From assembly GCA_020205615.1 (NCBI GenBank), contig CM035168.1, positions 4,344,237-4,408,236 of the forward strand: a stretch of DNA of 64,000 bases. The letters are read 5' to 3'. Source of the stretch: Panax quinquefolius (taxonomy: Eukaryota; Streptophyta; Magnoliopsida; Apiales; Araliaceae). Within the stretch, counting starts at the first letter, position 1; each line of letters starts with the position of its first letter. The notes under the pieces were generated by a model. It ran no database searches, had not been told where the DNA came from, and saw only the letters and a list, made by a program, of their open reading frames with translations. The translations under genes and the position numbers were made by a program. Below are positions 48,570 through 58,245 of this stretch, in pieces.

Positions 48570-49740
48570 TCGAGCCAAAGAATGCTAAGGAAGCTATCCT
48601 TGATGAAAGTTGGCTAATGACAATGCAAGAGGAACTTCAACAATTTGAACGATGCCAAGTCTGGGAACTTATGTCCCTTCCTGAAAGTGTTTCCATCATT
48701 GGAACAAAATGGGTGTTTAAGAATAAGCTTGATGAGAATGGGACAATTACTCGTAACAAAGCAAGGTTAGTAGCTCAAGGATACAATCAACAACAAGGGA
48801 TCGACTACGAAGAAACTTATGCCCCAGTTGCACGGCTAGAGTCTATCTGAATCTTGTTAGCATTTGCTTGTTACAAGAAATTCAAACTTTATCAAATGGA
48901 CGTAAAAAGCGCCTTCCTCAATGGATACATCAATGAAGAGGTATATGTAAAACATCCTCCTAGATTCGAACATGAGAAGTATCCAAACCATGTTTATAAG
49001 CTCATGAAAGCTCTCTATGGCCTCAAACAAGCTCCAAGGGCCTGGTATGAGAGGTTGAGTAAATATCTACTTTCAAGTGGTTTTACTAGAGGTAAAATTG
49101 ATTCTACATTATTTATTAAACATGCAAATAAGGATATTATTATTGTTCAAATATATGTAGATGATATAATATTTGGTACTACTAATGATTTTCTTTGTGA
49201 GTGGTTTTCAAAGTGTATGCATAAGGAGTTCGACATGAGCTTAATGGGAGAACTTAATTACTTTTTGGGACTCTAAATCAAACAAACAAAGGAGGGTATC
49301 TATATTCATCAAACCAAATACACAAAAGAGCTACTCAAAAGATTTGGGTTTGAAGGATCTAATTCAAAGGCTACACCCATGTGTACATCAATAAAGCTTA
49401 CTTCTGATGAAAAAGGTATAGATGTAGAATTGACCAAATATCGAGGTATGATTAGTTGTCTATTATATTTAACTACATTTAGACCTGATATAATGTACAG
49501 TGTATGTCTTTGTGCATGATTTCAAGCAAAATCTAAGGAATCCCACGTACAAGTTGTTAAAAGGATTTTTAAATATTTAAGTGGTACAATTAATTTGGGA
49601 TTGTTTTATCCGATTTGCAATCACTTTGAACTAATGGGTTATTCAAATGTTGACTATGCAGGATGTCAAATTGATAGAAAAAGTACCTGTGGTGCTTGCA
49701 CATTTTTGGGTCACAGTCTTGTGATGTGGCATAGTAAAAA
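48570..49740 (+). pseudogene. Copia reverse transcriptase and start of RNase H
   Basis: Runs [46 protein letters not shown], a TGA after LESI (48850), then YQMDVKSAFLNGYINEEVYV, LYGLKQAPRAWYERL and the catalytic YVDD box (IYVDDIIFG, about 49159-49185). A stop follows YFLGL (49274-49276). RNase H begins with YSNVDYAGCQIDRKSTCG near 49640. The four in-frame stops between 48850 and 49740 break a polypeptide that would have copied the element RNA into DNA. Confidence 0.85.
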
Positions 49741-50094
49741 AGCAAACTTTAGTTGCTTTATCAACCACTGAGGGTGAATATCTAGCTACAAAGAGTTGTT
49801 ACTCTCAAATTTTATGGATGAGACAAACTCTATGTGATTTTGATATTTTATGTGATAGTGTGCCTATTTATTGTGATATTTCTAGCACTATTGACATATC
49901 AAAAAATCATGTTTTGCATTCACGTACAAGACATATAGAGGTTAGACATCATTTTTTAAGGGATAATGTTTCAAAAGGTTTAATTAAATTAATTTTTATT
50001 CCTATAGAAAAATAATTAGCTAATATTTTTACTAAACCCTTAAGTGAAGAAAGATTTTGTATTTTAAGGAGAGAACTTGGAATGTGCATGGTAT
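49740..50094 (+). pseudogene. Copia RNase H C-terminal part
   Basis: TTEGEYLATKSCYSQILWMR, ISKNHVLHSRTRHIEVRHHF and FTKPLSEERFCILRRELGMC are standard copia RNase H words. A one-base shift occurs near 49740 and a TAA follows PIEK (50013). It ends at about 50094 with a stop after GMCMV. Confidence 0.8.
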
Positions 50095-50334
50095 AAATAG
50101 TGTTTCACGTACTGAAATATTTCATGCATAAAATATTTTGAACCTACAGTATATCTGCATGTTATTAATTTAAATACATCTAATTGATATTCAATATCTG
50201 TTCATGTATGTAATGATACTGACGACTATTTATTCTAGGAGTCGTATCGATTTTCGTGGTTCAATTCACAACATTATCTCTTCATATCTTTTGAACAGTT
50301 TTTTCTAGATATTATCATGATTTTTCTTTGAAAT

Positions 50335-50700
50335 TTGAAAAGATGTGAGTTGAAGAGTTTTTTATTTTCAAGGCGTCTTTTCGATTTCCAACTCCTTTCT
50401 ATTAAATCCTCTTCTCTTTCTTTATCAAACACAAATCATAAAAACCCTTTTATTTCTCATCGTGTTAACGCTTTTGAATATCTGCTGAGACTGAAGACTC
50501 GATCCAGTAAGCATTCCTCTGGTATCCCTCTCAACGACGGTAAACAGAATCGATCACCTTATATTGTTCAAATACAGGAGAAAAAAAGGCAGGCGTCTGT
50601 GCATGTATCCTCTGATGATACAACTCTATCAGATCGGTCAGATTCAAGTTTCTCATTTTTAAAGTTTTCCAAATCGATTCCCCATGCGAAGGCAAAATAG
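50335..50700 (+). CDS. Post-pol ORF of the copia element
   Basis: A 121-codon Ser/Lys-rich frame between RNase H and the 3' LTR, with no recognised domain. Elements of the SIRE/Maximus lineage can carry an extra ORF here, so it may be the remnant of such a gene; it shows no clear signal peptide or membrane segment. It could equally be 3' untranslated DNA that happens to be open. Confidence 0.35.
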   Translation: MKRCELKSFLFSRRLFDFQLLSIKSSSLSLSNTNHKNPFISHRVNAFEYLLRLKTRSSKHSSGIPLNDGKQNRSPYIVQIQEKKRQASVHVSSDDTTLSDRSDSSFSFLKFSKSIPHAKAK

Positions 50701-50750
50701 ACCTCAGACATCGAACATCCTTTATCTCAACCTGAATCTTCTGGTAAGTA

Positions 50751-52224
50751 TTATATGATAAGTATTTTATGCATGCTAATGATCCGTGAATTAAAAATAT
50801 ATTGGTTAGAAAAATAATATGGATACAAATATATATGCTAAGATTGCTATCATTAACATATTTGGTAGAATCCTAAATTAATTTTCATGCTACACGTGTG
50901 AAGTGGATTAATGAAGCATTAGAGTTGTTGTAAGTGTGCATATCTTCTATATGCAAATATATTGAAATTTGTTGTGATGGAAAAAGATATGATTACTATC
51001 AATTAGTGGTTTACTTGCATATGTCTAGGAATTCACATATTATAATTATCCTAGAAAGTTGTTTTTGCCATTATTTACGAAACTAACACTCCTTTGGAAT
51101 TCCTAAAGTTTGCTTATTCCAAAAACAGTATGATATGCTCAAATGACATTTGTTACGAAAATTACTTATCTTTTATAATGGAAAAGGCAGTAGCGTATCA
51201 TGGTTGATCTCAATTTAATATTGACTTTGAAGAAGGCAAACATGTTATCCAAGAGATTTACACGGATTTGTTTTAAACTAATTATATCTCTATCCATTTG
51301 AATTGGTTCTAACGGAATATAATTTGATTTTTTATAACGGAACTAAATTTGCAACGGAAATATTTTTGTTTTGGGCTATAAATTCTTTTGAGATTTTTCA
51401 TCTTAAGAGATAACACACGAATTAATATTGCACAATATACTTGAAAAGTTATTTTATTATTGGTGTAATTATACAAGCTGCTGTGCAATTAATATTCAGA
51501 TTGTTATCCAGCAAATTTTTCGTGAGCTCTAAATTGGTTATATCTCTTTTACTTCTTGATCATTACATACATTAGTTTAGCCTTGCATTGTTAAATTATT
51601 TTTTTGCTTTGATCATTAGACCTCTATATTTATAATCTTTTTATTTAGACTAAGTGTTGTCTAAAGTATTTTAATCTGGGTGGATTAAGAATTGTTTACA
51701 AACAGGTTCAAGAAAGCATAGGTGCTTAAGGGGTGCATTGGTGCACAAGGAGAAAAAGTGCTCAAATGAATTATTATAATTCAAGATTTGAAAGAATCTG
51801 TTTTGTAAAAAGAGTTGATTTAAAGACATAAAGTGAGTCTCCTATACTATTTGGTATTGGACGTGAACTAGGCTATTATTATATAGGATAATAATTGAAC
51901 CACGTAAAAAATCTTGGTGTTGATTTTATTAATTTCTTTACTTTATTTGTCCATAAAAATAATTTAATTGATAATTAAAACTTGAATATTTTCTTTATCT
52001 TAAGAAAATTTATTAACATCAAGTATTTTTCCCAAAGTTATAAATTCAGCAAGTTATTTTCATAGAATCAAAGATTCAATTCGGTAGGCCATATTAATTC
52101 AGCAAACTGCATTCATTAATATAGTAGGCTGAATTCAGTAGTTTGATTTAAGTTTAAAAATTAGTCATAGTTTGTTCGCACACTTATTCAACCCCCCTTT
52201 TAAGTGTGCCTTATCTGAATTTCA
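50751..52224 (+). repeat. Copia 3' LTR, missing its first ~213 bases
   Basis: Aligns with 40175-41648 and ends at the same TTATCTGAATTTCA. The sequence before 50751 has no match to the start of the 5' LTR, and no purine tract is seen, so a deletion removed the tract and the LTR start. Confidence 0.85.
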
Positions 52225-52727
52225 TGAATAGAGTGTACACCAAGCTCAATACCGATCGGGCCATCTTACTGGAACAGATAAGAGGGCAACCTTGCTTTGA
52301 AGCGCCAAGAGATAACATAAAGTCAGGTACAAGGAATACGAGCAAGTATTTCGACTATCATCAGGTAGCAGGGCATGCTTCGGAGTTCTGCTGGGGCTTG
52401 ATGGACCTAATAAAAAAGAATGTGTAGAACGAGGCGGTTGTTTAGTATGTGGCAGGACGAGAAGCCCTAAGGACACAAGACGAAAATAATACACCTGCCC
52501 AGATCGATCAGCCCCAACAGCTGAATCAGGCTCAAGTAACGTGCAAGGTTGTGGATGTAATCAAGGGTGGAACTAAGGGGAAAGTTGCTGGAAGAAAGAA
52601 ACATAGATACTTGGATACGGAGTTGTCAGTGGCAGACCAACCTGCAAGATGTGAAAGATCATACCCTGGTTCGGTGATCTCGTTCACTGATGAAGATTTC
52701 CCTGCAAAACCGTTCGAAACACACTAG
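52225..52727 (+). pseudogene. Tat gag, second part (after copia)
   Basis: The frame resumes with RVYTKLNTDRAILLEQIRGQ, then YFDYHQVAGHASEFCWGLMD, a degenerate zinc-knuckle-like segment of Tat gag, then a stop at 52427. Another block follows, ending with VISFTDEDFPAKPFETH, the gag-protease linker. The phase differs by one from gag before the copia, even allowing for the target duplication. Confidence 0.7.
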
Positions 52728-52739
52728 AGAGCATTAGTA

Positions 52740-52878
52740 ATTATTGCGCAGGTGGGTTCGGTGGATATGAAACGGATGATGATAGAGAACAGGACTTCAG
52801 TGAATATTCTGTATGCACACGCTTACCAGATGATGAACTTGGACAGGAGAAAAATGGAGTTCAGGTAGGAATCTCTAT
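52740..52878 (+). pseudogene. Tat protease, N-terminal part
   Basis: MKRMMIENRTSVNILYAHAY then QMMNLDRRKMEF corresponds to the retropepsin active-site region of Tat elements. The Asp-x-Gly triad is read here as Glu-Asn-Arg, so it would be inactive. The solo LTR 52879-56459 splits it, and the domain continues at 56465. Confidence 0.7.
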
Positions 52879-55094
52879 TGTAAGACCCCGAATTTTATGA
52901 AATAAAAGTATTCAATTTTTCTTATAATTATTATTCAGTAAATGGTTAAATTGATACAATTTTAAAGTTAAGGGTGATATATGTAAAAATTTTAAAATAC
53001 GCAAGTGGTTATAAAATACTCATTTCTGTCGGGGAATATTCGTTTGCTCGTGGAATATTCTTGTTGTCGGGGAATATTCGTACGACGGCGCAGTCATTTG
53101 TGGGCCCCATAACAAAATAACTGTCGGATGAAGGAAACGACAAGTTTGAGTTTTTATAAATAACGACGTAGTTGTTACCGTTAACACTGTTGGAATACCC
53201 GGTGGTTAAAATACAGTAATATGTGTGGTTGCACAGTAGCACACGGTATTGTAAAGTATTTTTGAATTATTGATTCTTACGTAAAAAGGCACTACTCAAT
53301 AATTGTTACAGTAATTACTGTTCAATATTTTATTTTATTGATTCAATAATTGCTGTGTTGATATTATATATTATTATTGTTTCAATAATTGTTACTGCAC
53401 AGTATTTCCCATTATCAGATCAATAATTCATATTATTTGAATAATATTATTAGATAGAATTATTGGCAATGTCTAGAAAGTTCTGTCAAGGAGAGGTTTG
53501 GTCACCTAATTACACGCCAGTAAAGAGAAATCCTTATCGAAAAGCCCCCTCTTTCCTGGGAACGGCCTGGTTATCATAATTGTGATTCTGTAATATTATT
53601 TGTGAATAATTAATTATTGAAGATTCTAATTCAAATGTGGTGGGTGGCAATAGTAGCAGGTAAAGTTATCAGGTAGCAGGTCAAGTCTGCTTCGGCGTGC
53701 TAATATTTTCCTATAAATAGAGGGCTAAGTTAGAATTAAAAATCACACCAAAAACATAAGCTTTCTCTCTTACTCTCTCTATATTATCAAGCGTATTTTG
53801 TGAGTATTTTGATACTTTGAGAGTTGCTAATGAGTGCAAATTTCCTTCAGTGTTATATCCGATATTCCAGTCAGAAATATTGCTCTTTTGAGGTAAGGGG
53901 TTTTAAGGGTTATTATGTTTCTTCAGTTTCGTAATTTTTCTGATCTTCAAAAATTATGGAAAAATTTGAAATAATATTTTGATGAGTTTTCTCGATTGTG
54001 TCCAAAAATGGCGATTTTTGGATGGATAGATTAGGAGTTATGGATTTTATGAGAAAAGACTATTTTAAAAGTAAACCCTTATAACTCCTTGTGGTGAACT
54101 CCAAAATTGGTGAAATTTTTATTGGGACTACATATATATAACATAAGTATACTCTGTAAATTTCGTAATTTTTGGACAAACGTACAATTTATGATAAATG
54201 TCTAAATATTCGGCAGTTTTGGCCATGTGAAAAATAGTAAATGAATTTTAAAAATTCCGAGAAAAATATATGTTCAATATGGGACTATATTCTGCTAAAT
54301 CCCAGAAAAGAAATAGTTTTGGAACTGATTTGGTATTTTTCATGAAAATGGACTAGTTATGAGTAAATGAATTAAATATGTTATGTAAAGTAACAAAATT
54401 GGAAAATAGAATTTTATGACTTGGAAATCCTATATATGGTATATGCAGACTTTTGATGAGGTTGTTGGTTATTGGTGATAAAATCTTATGAGTTTGGCAT
54501 TTTAGGATGATTAAATGCATTAATTAGTAAAGTGTAAACAATTAAAATAAATTGTTTATAAGTTTAAGAAATGATTAAGATATTGTGGTAATATTAATGA
54601 TATTAGATTATGAGATTATTAAGTGATTTATAACATTTGGATTAAGGTGTAATAAATATTGATATGAATTTTATTTTGAAAGTTTATCTTTTTATGTCGG
54701 AGTTACTATTCACGAGTTACTATTCATGGGGTACTATTCACGATAAAATTAGTTTCTTTTTCTGACCAAATTATCGTTGATTTATGAATCTTACTCTTGA
54801 AATTAAATCCATATTTTGATCATATTGTTTTTATTATCATATATAACATTTTTATAATATCGGTGATGAAATTTCTTTTTGACTTAAGTGTAAAGATGGG
54901 TAGATTATTGGTATGATCGTGACTATGGGTTCTCTTTGGCCAAGAAGCAAAAGATGAATTGTTGGTGGTATGATCATGACCATTGAATTTACAATTGAAT
55001 ATTTTTTAGCTTAAAAGCAAAGGTGAATTGATCAACATGTTTATAATTATTGTTTATATAAATTCGAAATGATTATATATTTCTTTGATATATT

Positions 55095-55290
55095 AATATC
55101 TTTGTCTTGTAGTGCAAAGATGAATTATTGATGAATATCTTTGGCGTGTAGTGCAAAAGATGACTGTTGTTGAATATTTTTGGCGTGTAGTGCAAAAGAT
55201 GACTGTTGTTGAATATCTTTGGCATGTAGTGCAAAGATGAAGCTGTTAATGAATATCTTTGGCCCGTAGTGCAAAGATGAACTTATTAGT
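55095..55290. repeat. LTR hairpin minisatellite (subfamily A, plus strand)
   Basis: Five units of ATATCTTTGGCGTGTAGTGC followed by AAAGATGA, 38-40 bp apart; ATCTTTG pairs with CAAAGAT in each, sometimes with one bulged A. Confidence 0.85.
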
Positions 55291-55929
55291 ATGATTATGA
55301 ACAAGAAGCTGTGATTTGGTATAACCATGATCTTTTGATGTTTGAGTAAAGACATGTGATGAAAATTATCTTCGTCTTGGATGAGAAGAGAAAATTAGAA
55401 CCACAATTATGATTATGAGTTATTCACATAATTGTGGATAGGATCTGCATTGATTAATGTTACTGAGGAATAAAACATTGTTGGTGGACTTTTAACATGG
55501 AGAAGATAATAGATTTTATGGTCTATTTGACTCTTCTAATGGATTGCTTTCATTCCACGCAACTATGGTTGAAAATTTTTATCATATACCATATATTTCT
55601 AAATCTCGATTTATTTCGATGAAGGCTATTGATAATTTAATTATCTTTAGTCATAATATTCTTTCTCGAGCTAGTTGTGCTCACCCTTTTGCTTCACAAT
55701 TCATTTCGTGTAATAAAAGTGTCGCTTGGAATCGAGCCGGGGATAACGGGGGAATAGAAGCGATGGTCTATAGCTTTTGAGGTTCTCCTAAATAGTATGG
55801 AAATAATTTTATTGAGAACTTTAGATAAGTGTGTCGTATTGTATATGTCATTTGATATTTAATTTTGGTGAACCGAATAGGGTAAGGTGAACCCAACTTT
55901 GGAAGGGTGTTTTACCACTATCATACAAG

Positions 55930-56301
55930 ATGTCTAATGACCTACGAGTTATCATAAGACAAGGTTGTGCACATCCACTTGCTGAGTATATCTACGAGCA
56001 CTACCCATATGATCTTGGAGTTTATTTGAAATATAATTTTCAACTGGAGACAATGGAGATAGTTATATGTCAAGAGAAGACTCACCATTGGAAGGAACAT
56101 GATAGTAATCTTCTCATTTTTCTTTGGGGTCTATTGGATCAACCAAAGATAATTCTCTGGACATATGATATCTATCACAACTTAGATTCATGGCCTCCTA
56201 TGTACAAAGGTTTCCTTGAGCACTTTCCAAAGATTTTAATTTCTAAAACAGTTATTGACTGTACCTTTATGCAATGTATCAATGTGAGGTGCTATCCATA
56301 G
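55930..56301 (+). CDS. Sense ORF inside subfamily-A LTR (copy 2, longest)
   Basis: 123 codons, MSNDLRVIIRQGCAHPLAEY...CQEKTHHWKEHD...FLWGLLDQPKIILWTYDIYH...CINVRCYP. It lies near the LTR 3' end, in the sense direction. The copy in 8896-13048 is open over 76 codons and aligns without indels there, but a small indel breaks its start. Subfamily C keeps only a small homologous part (GGATATCAGAAATCTTCTC near 31129). No signal peptide, membrane helix or known motif is seen. It may be a captured gene fragment or chance; the substitution pattern between the two copies gives little support for selection. Confidence 0.35.
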   Translation: MSNDLRVIIRQGCAHPLAEYIYEHYPYDLGVYLKYNFQLETMEIVICQEKTHHWKEHDSNLLIFLWGLLDQPKIILWTYDIYHNLDSWPPMYKGFLEHFPKILISKTVIDCTFMQCINVRCYP

Positions 56302-56464
56302 TTAGGACATTAGTCACAGTTGGTATTAAAACTCACAGTATATGTGTTGTTGTATTTTGCACGACAATTGTAGTAATAAAGTTGTAGTTGTTTACTGTAC
56401 AATGTATTTGGTGACTCAGAATAGGTTGAATGGATTTGACCTATTTTGGGGGCGTCACATCTAT

Positions 56465-56920
56465 TGTATGGGTTCAAAAATGATCCAGTCATAGTTGCAG
56501 GGACGATTGAGTTACCAGTCGTCTTCGGAACAACTCCACATTAGGTGGAAATCATGTGCCGATTCTTTGCGATACATATAGATTCGTCGTACAACGCAAT
56601 TCTAGGAAGGTCCACTCTGAAGGCTCTCCATACGGTGACGTCGATTCCTCACTTTAAGATTAAGTTCCCTATGCCACATGGAGTTGGGGAAAGCGCTAAG
56701 AATCTTAATTTGGCAAGAAGATGCTATCAGAATGCACTAATCACTTTGGGGGTGGGGGTCAAGAAGCAAAAGCAAGTCATGACGATAGAGATCGAATCAT
56801 TTACGGATAACAGTACTGAACCCTTGGTCATGCCGGCAGGAGAGACTGAAGAGGTTGAGTCAATCCCGGGGAAAAAGGATAAGACTATAAGGATGTTCAG
56901 CGTTCGACGGGTCTGGTTGT
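56465..56920 (+). pseudogene. Tat protease, C-terminal part and linker
   Basis: LLYGFKNDPVIVAGTIELPV then VFGTTPH, followed by CRFFAIHIDSSYNAILGRST, LKALHTVTSIPHFKIKFPMP and ARRCYQNALI: the usual second half of the Tat retropepsin, with the conserved YNAILGR. Then an acidic linker ends PGKKDKTIRM. The next recognisable domain is RNase H, so RT (normally several hundred codons) has been deleted at about 56890-56925. Confidence 0.8.
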
Positions 56921-56924
56921 AGCT

Positions 56925-57400
56925 TTGAGGAAGTTTATGTCTAAGTCGGCAGAGCGATGTTTGCCATTCTTTGATGCGTTGAAAGGGTCGAAGAATGCCG
57001 AGAGTTTCCAATGGACTTCAGATTGTGAAGACGCCTTTCAGGGGATAAAGTGTTATTTGTCTTCGACTCCTTTGTTGGTGAAGCCAGTTCTTCTAAGCCT
57101 TTATACTTGTGTTTTGCGGTGAGTTCATTGGTAGTGGGAGCAGTGTTGGTGCGGGAGATTGGGGGTAAGCAGCACCCTGTTTACTGTGTGAACTATGCCC
57201 TAAGGGATGCAAAAACAAGGTATTCGAACCTTGACAATTTCATATTCAGTGGAAAGCTTCGGCAATACTTCCAAGATTGGTTAATAGTGGTGTATACTGA
57301 TCAATATTTGAAAAAGGTGTTGGGAAGACTAGAGGTTTCGGGGAGACTTATCGCATGGACTATGGAATTATCACAGTTTATATTGGTATTTTGGAGGTTT
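56925..57400 (+). pseudogene. Tat RNase H remnant, RT and integrase deleted
   Basis: MRKFMSKSAERCLPFFDALK, WTSDCEDAFQGIKCYLSSTP then LLVKP, a frame change near 57100, then VSSLVVGAVLVREIGGKQHP and YALRDAKTRYSNLDN, VYTDQYLKKVLGRLEVSGRL. This is the RT-to-RNase H junction and most of RNase H of the Tat lineage. After MELSQFILVFW the match ends and a tandem-repeat block begins, so integrase is missing too. Confidence 0.8.
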
Positions 57401-58040
57401 CGGTGGAATCTGTTCGGCTTTTAGGAGCGAACGATAGAATCCGTTCGACTCCTGGGAGTGAATGGGATTTATTGGTATTTTGGAGGTTCGGTGGAATCTG
57501 TTCGGCTCTTGGGAGTGAATGAGATCTTTTGTTGTTTGGTGATATCTGTTTGGCTCCTGGGAGTGAACGAGGTGTTTTGGAGGTTCGGTGGAATATGTTC
57601 GACCCTTAGGAGGTGAACATGATTATTTGGAGTTCAGAGGATTCTGTTCGACCCTTAAGAGGTGAACATGATTATTTGGAGGTTCGGTGGAATCTATTCA
57701 ACTCTTGGGAGCAAACGAGATTTTTCGGTGTTCGGTGGAATCCGTTTGACTCCTGGGAGTGAACGGGATTTATTGGTGTTTTGGAGGTTTGGTGGAATTT
57801 GTTCGGCTCCAAGGAGAGAATAAGATTTTTTGGTGTTTGGTGGAATCTGTTCGACTCCTTAGAGTGAACGGGATTTATTGGAGTTTTGGAGGTTCGGTGG
57901 AATCTGTTTGGCTCCTGGGAGTGAACGAGATCTTTTTTGGTTGGTGATATTTGTTCGGCTCCTCGGAGCAAATGAGGTGTTTTGGGTGTTCGGTGGAATC
58001 TGTTCGGCTCCTGTTAGCGAATGAGATTTTTTGGTGTTTA
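57364..58040. repeat. Tandem repeat block in the Tat element, about 12 units
   Basis: Imperfect units of 45-60 bp built on TTCGGTGGAATCTGTTCGGC, then TCCTGGGAGTGAACGAGAT and a TTTTGG linker. They start directly after the RNase H remnant, where pol should continue. Such 3' arrays are known in Tat/Ogre elements. Frames on both strands here are repeat-derived. Confidence 0.85.
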
Positions 58041-58245
58041 GATCCCGTAGTCGAGTATAGATTTTATGTGTTTATTTATTGGCAAGTGTTGAAGTTTATT
58101 TACTTATTTTGTGGGGTTTGATGGGATGAACTTTTTAACTTAATTTAGATGTTTGAAATAAGAATCTTAAACAGTAGTTGTTCTCATTGATAATGATAAA
58201 AGTGTATACATTATAGGTTATGGAATAATAATTTAGTTTGGGATT
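58041..58245. other. Spacer between tandem block and aORF
   Basis: About 200 bp of AT-rich sequence with no coding or repeat signal; it separates the sense pol remnants from the antisense ORF. Confidence 0.5.

Larger units (their letters stand above)
39962..52224 (+). mobile_element. Ty1/copia element (SIRE/Maximus-like) with nested solo LTR
   Basis: Begins TGTTGATTTG (39962) and ends GAATTTCA (52224). Flanks are TGAAC (39957-39961) and TGAAT (52225-52229), a target duplication with one transition. Order: 5' LTR, primer site, gag, protease, integrase, RT, RNase H, an extra 3' ORF, 3' LTR. Order of integrase before RT is diagnostic for copia. The solo LTR 41863-45344 interrupts gag. The element proper is about 8.8 kb. 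The lineage is inferred from gag with an acidic stretch after the zinc knuckle and a post-pol ORF. Several stops and active-site losses show it is inactive. About 11 differences in ~200 aligned LTR bases suggest a moderately old insertion. Confidence 0.9.
52879..56459 (+). mobile_element. Complete solo LTR (3.58 kb, subfamily A) in Tat protease
   Basis: TGTAAGACCCCG...GGGGGCGTCACA, with perfect target duplications TCTAT (52874-52878, 56460-56464). TATAAATAG is at 53712-53720; the GAAA hairpin is at about 53517-53541; the ACGT box is near 53278; inverted GTGAATAGTA repeats are at 54700-54745; the hairpin minisatellite is at 55095-55290 and an ORF at 55930-56301. It is the closest relative of 8896-13048, in the opposite orientation. 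Confidence 0.92.

Noticed and set aside
57672..57971. ORFs on both strands with FHRTPK or FGGLVESV repeats
   Set aside because: Products of the 45-60-bp tandem repeats in the Tat element.
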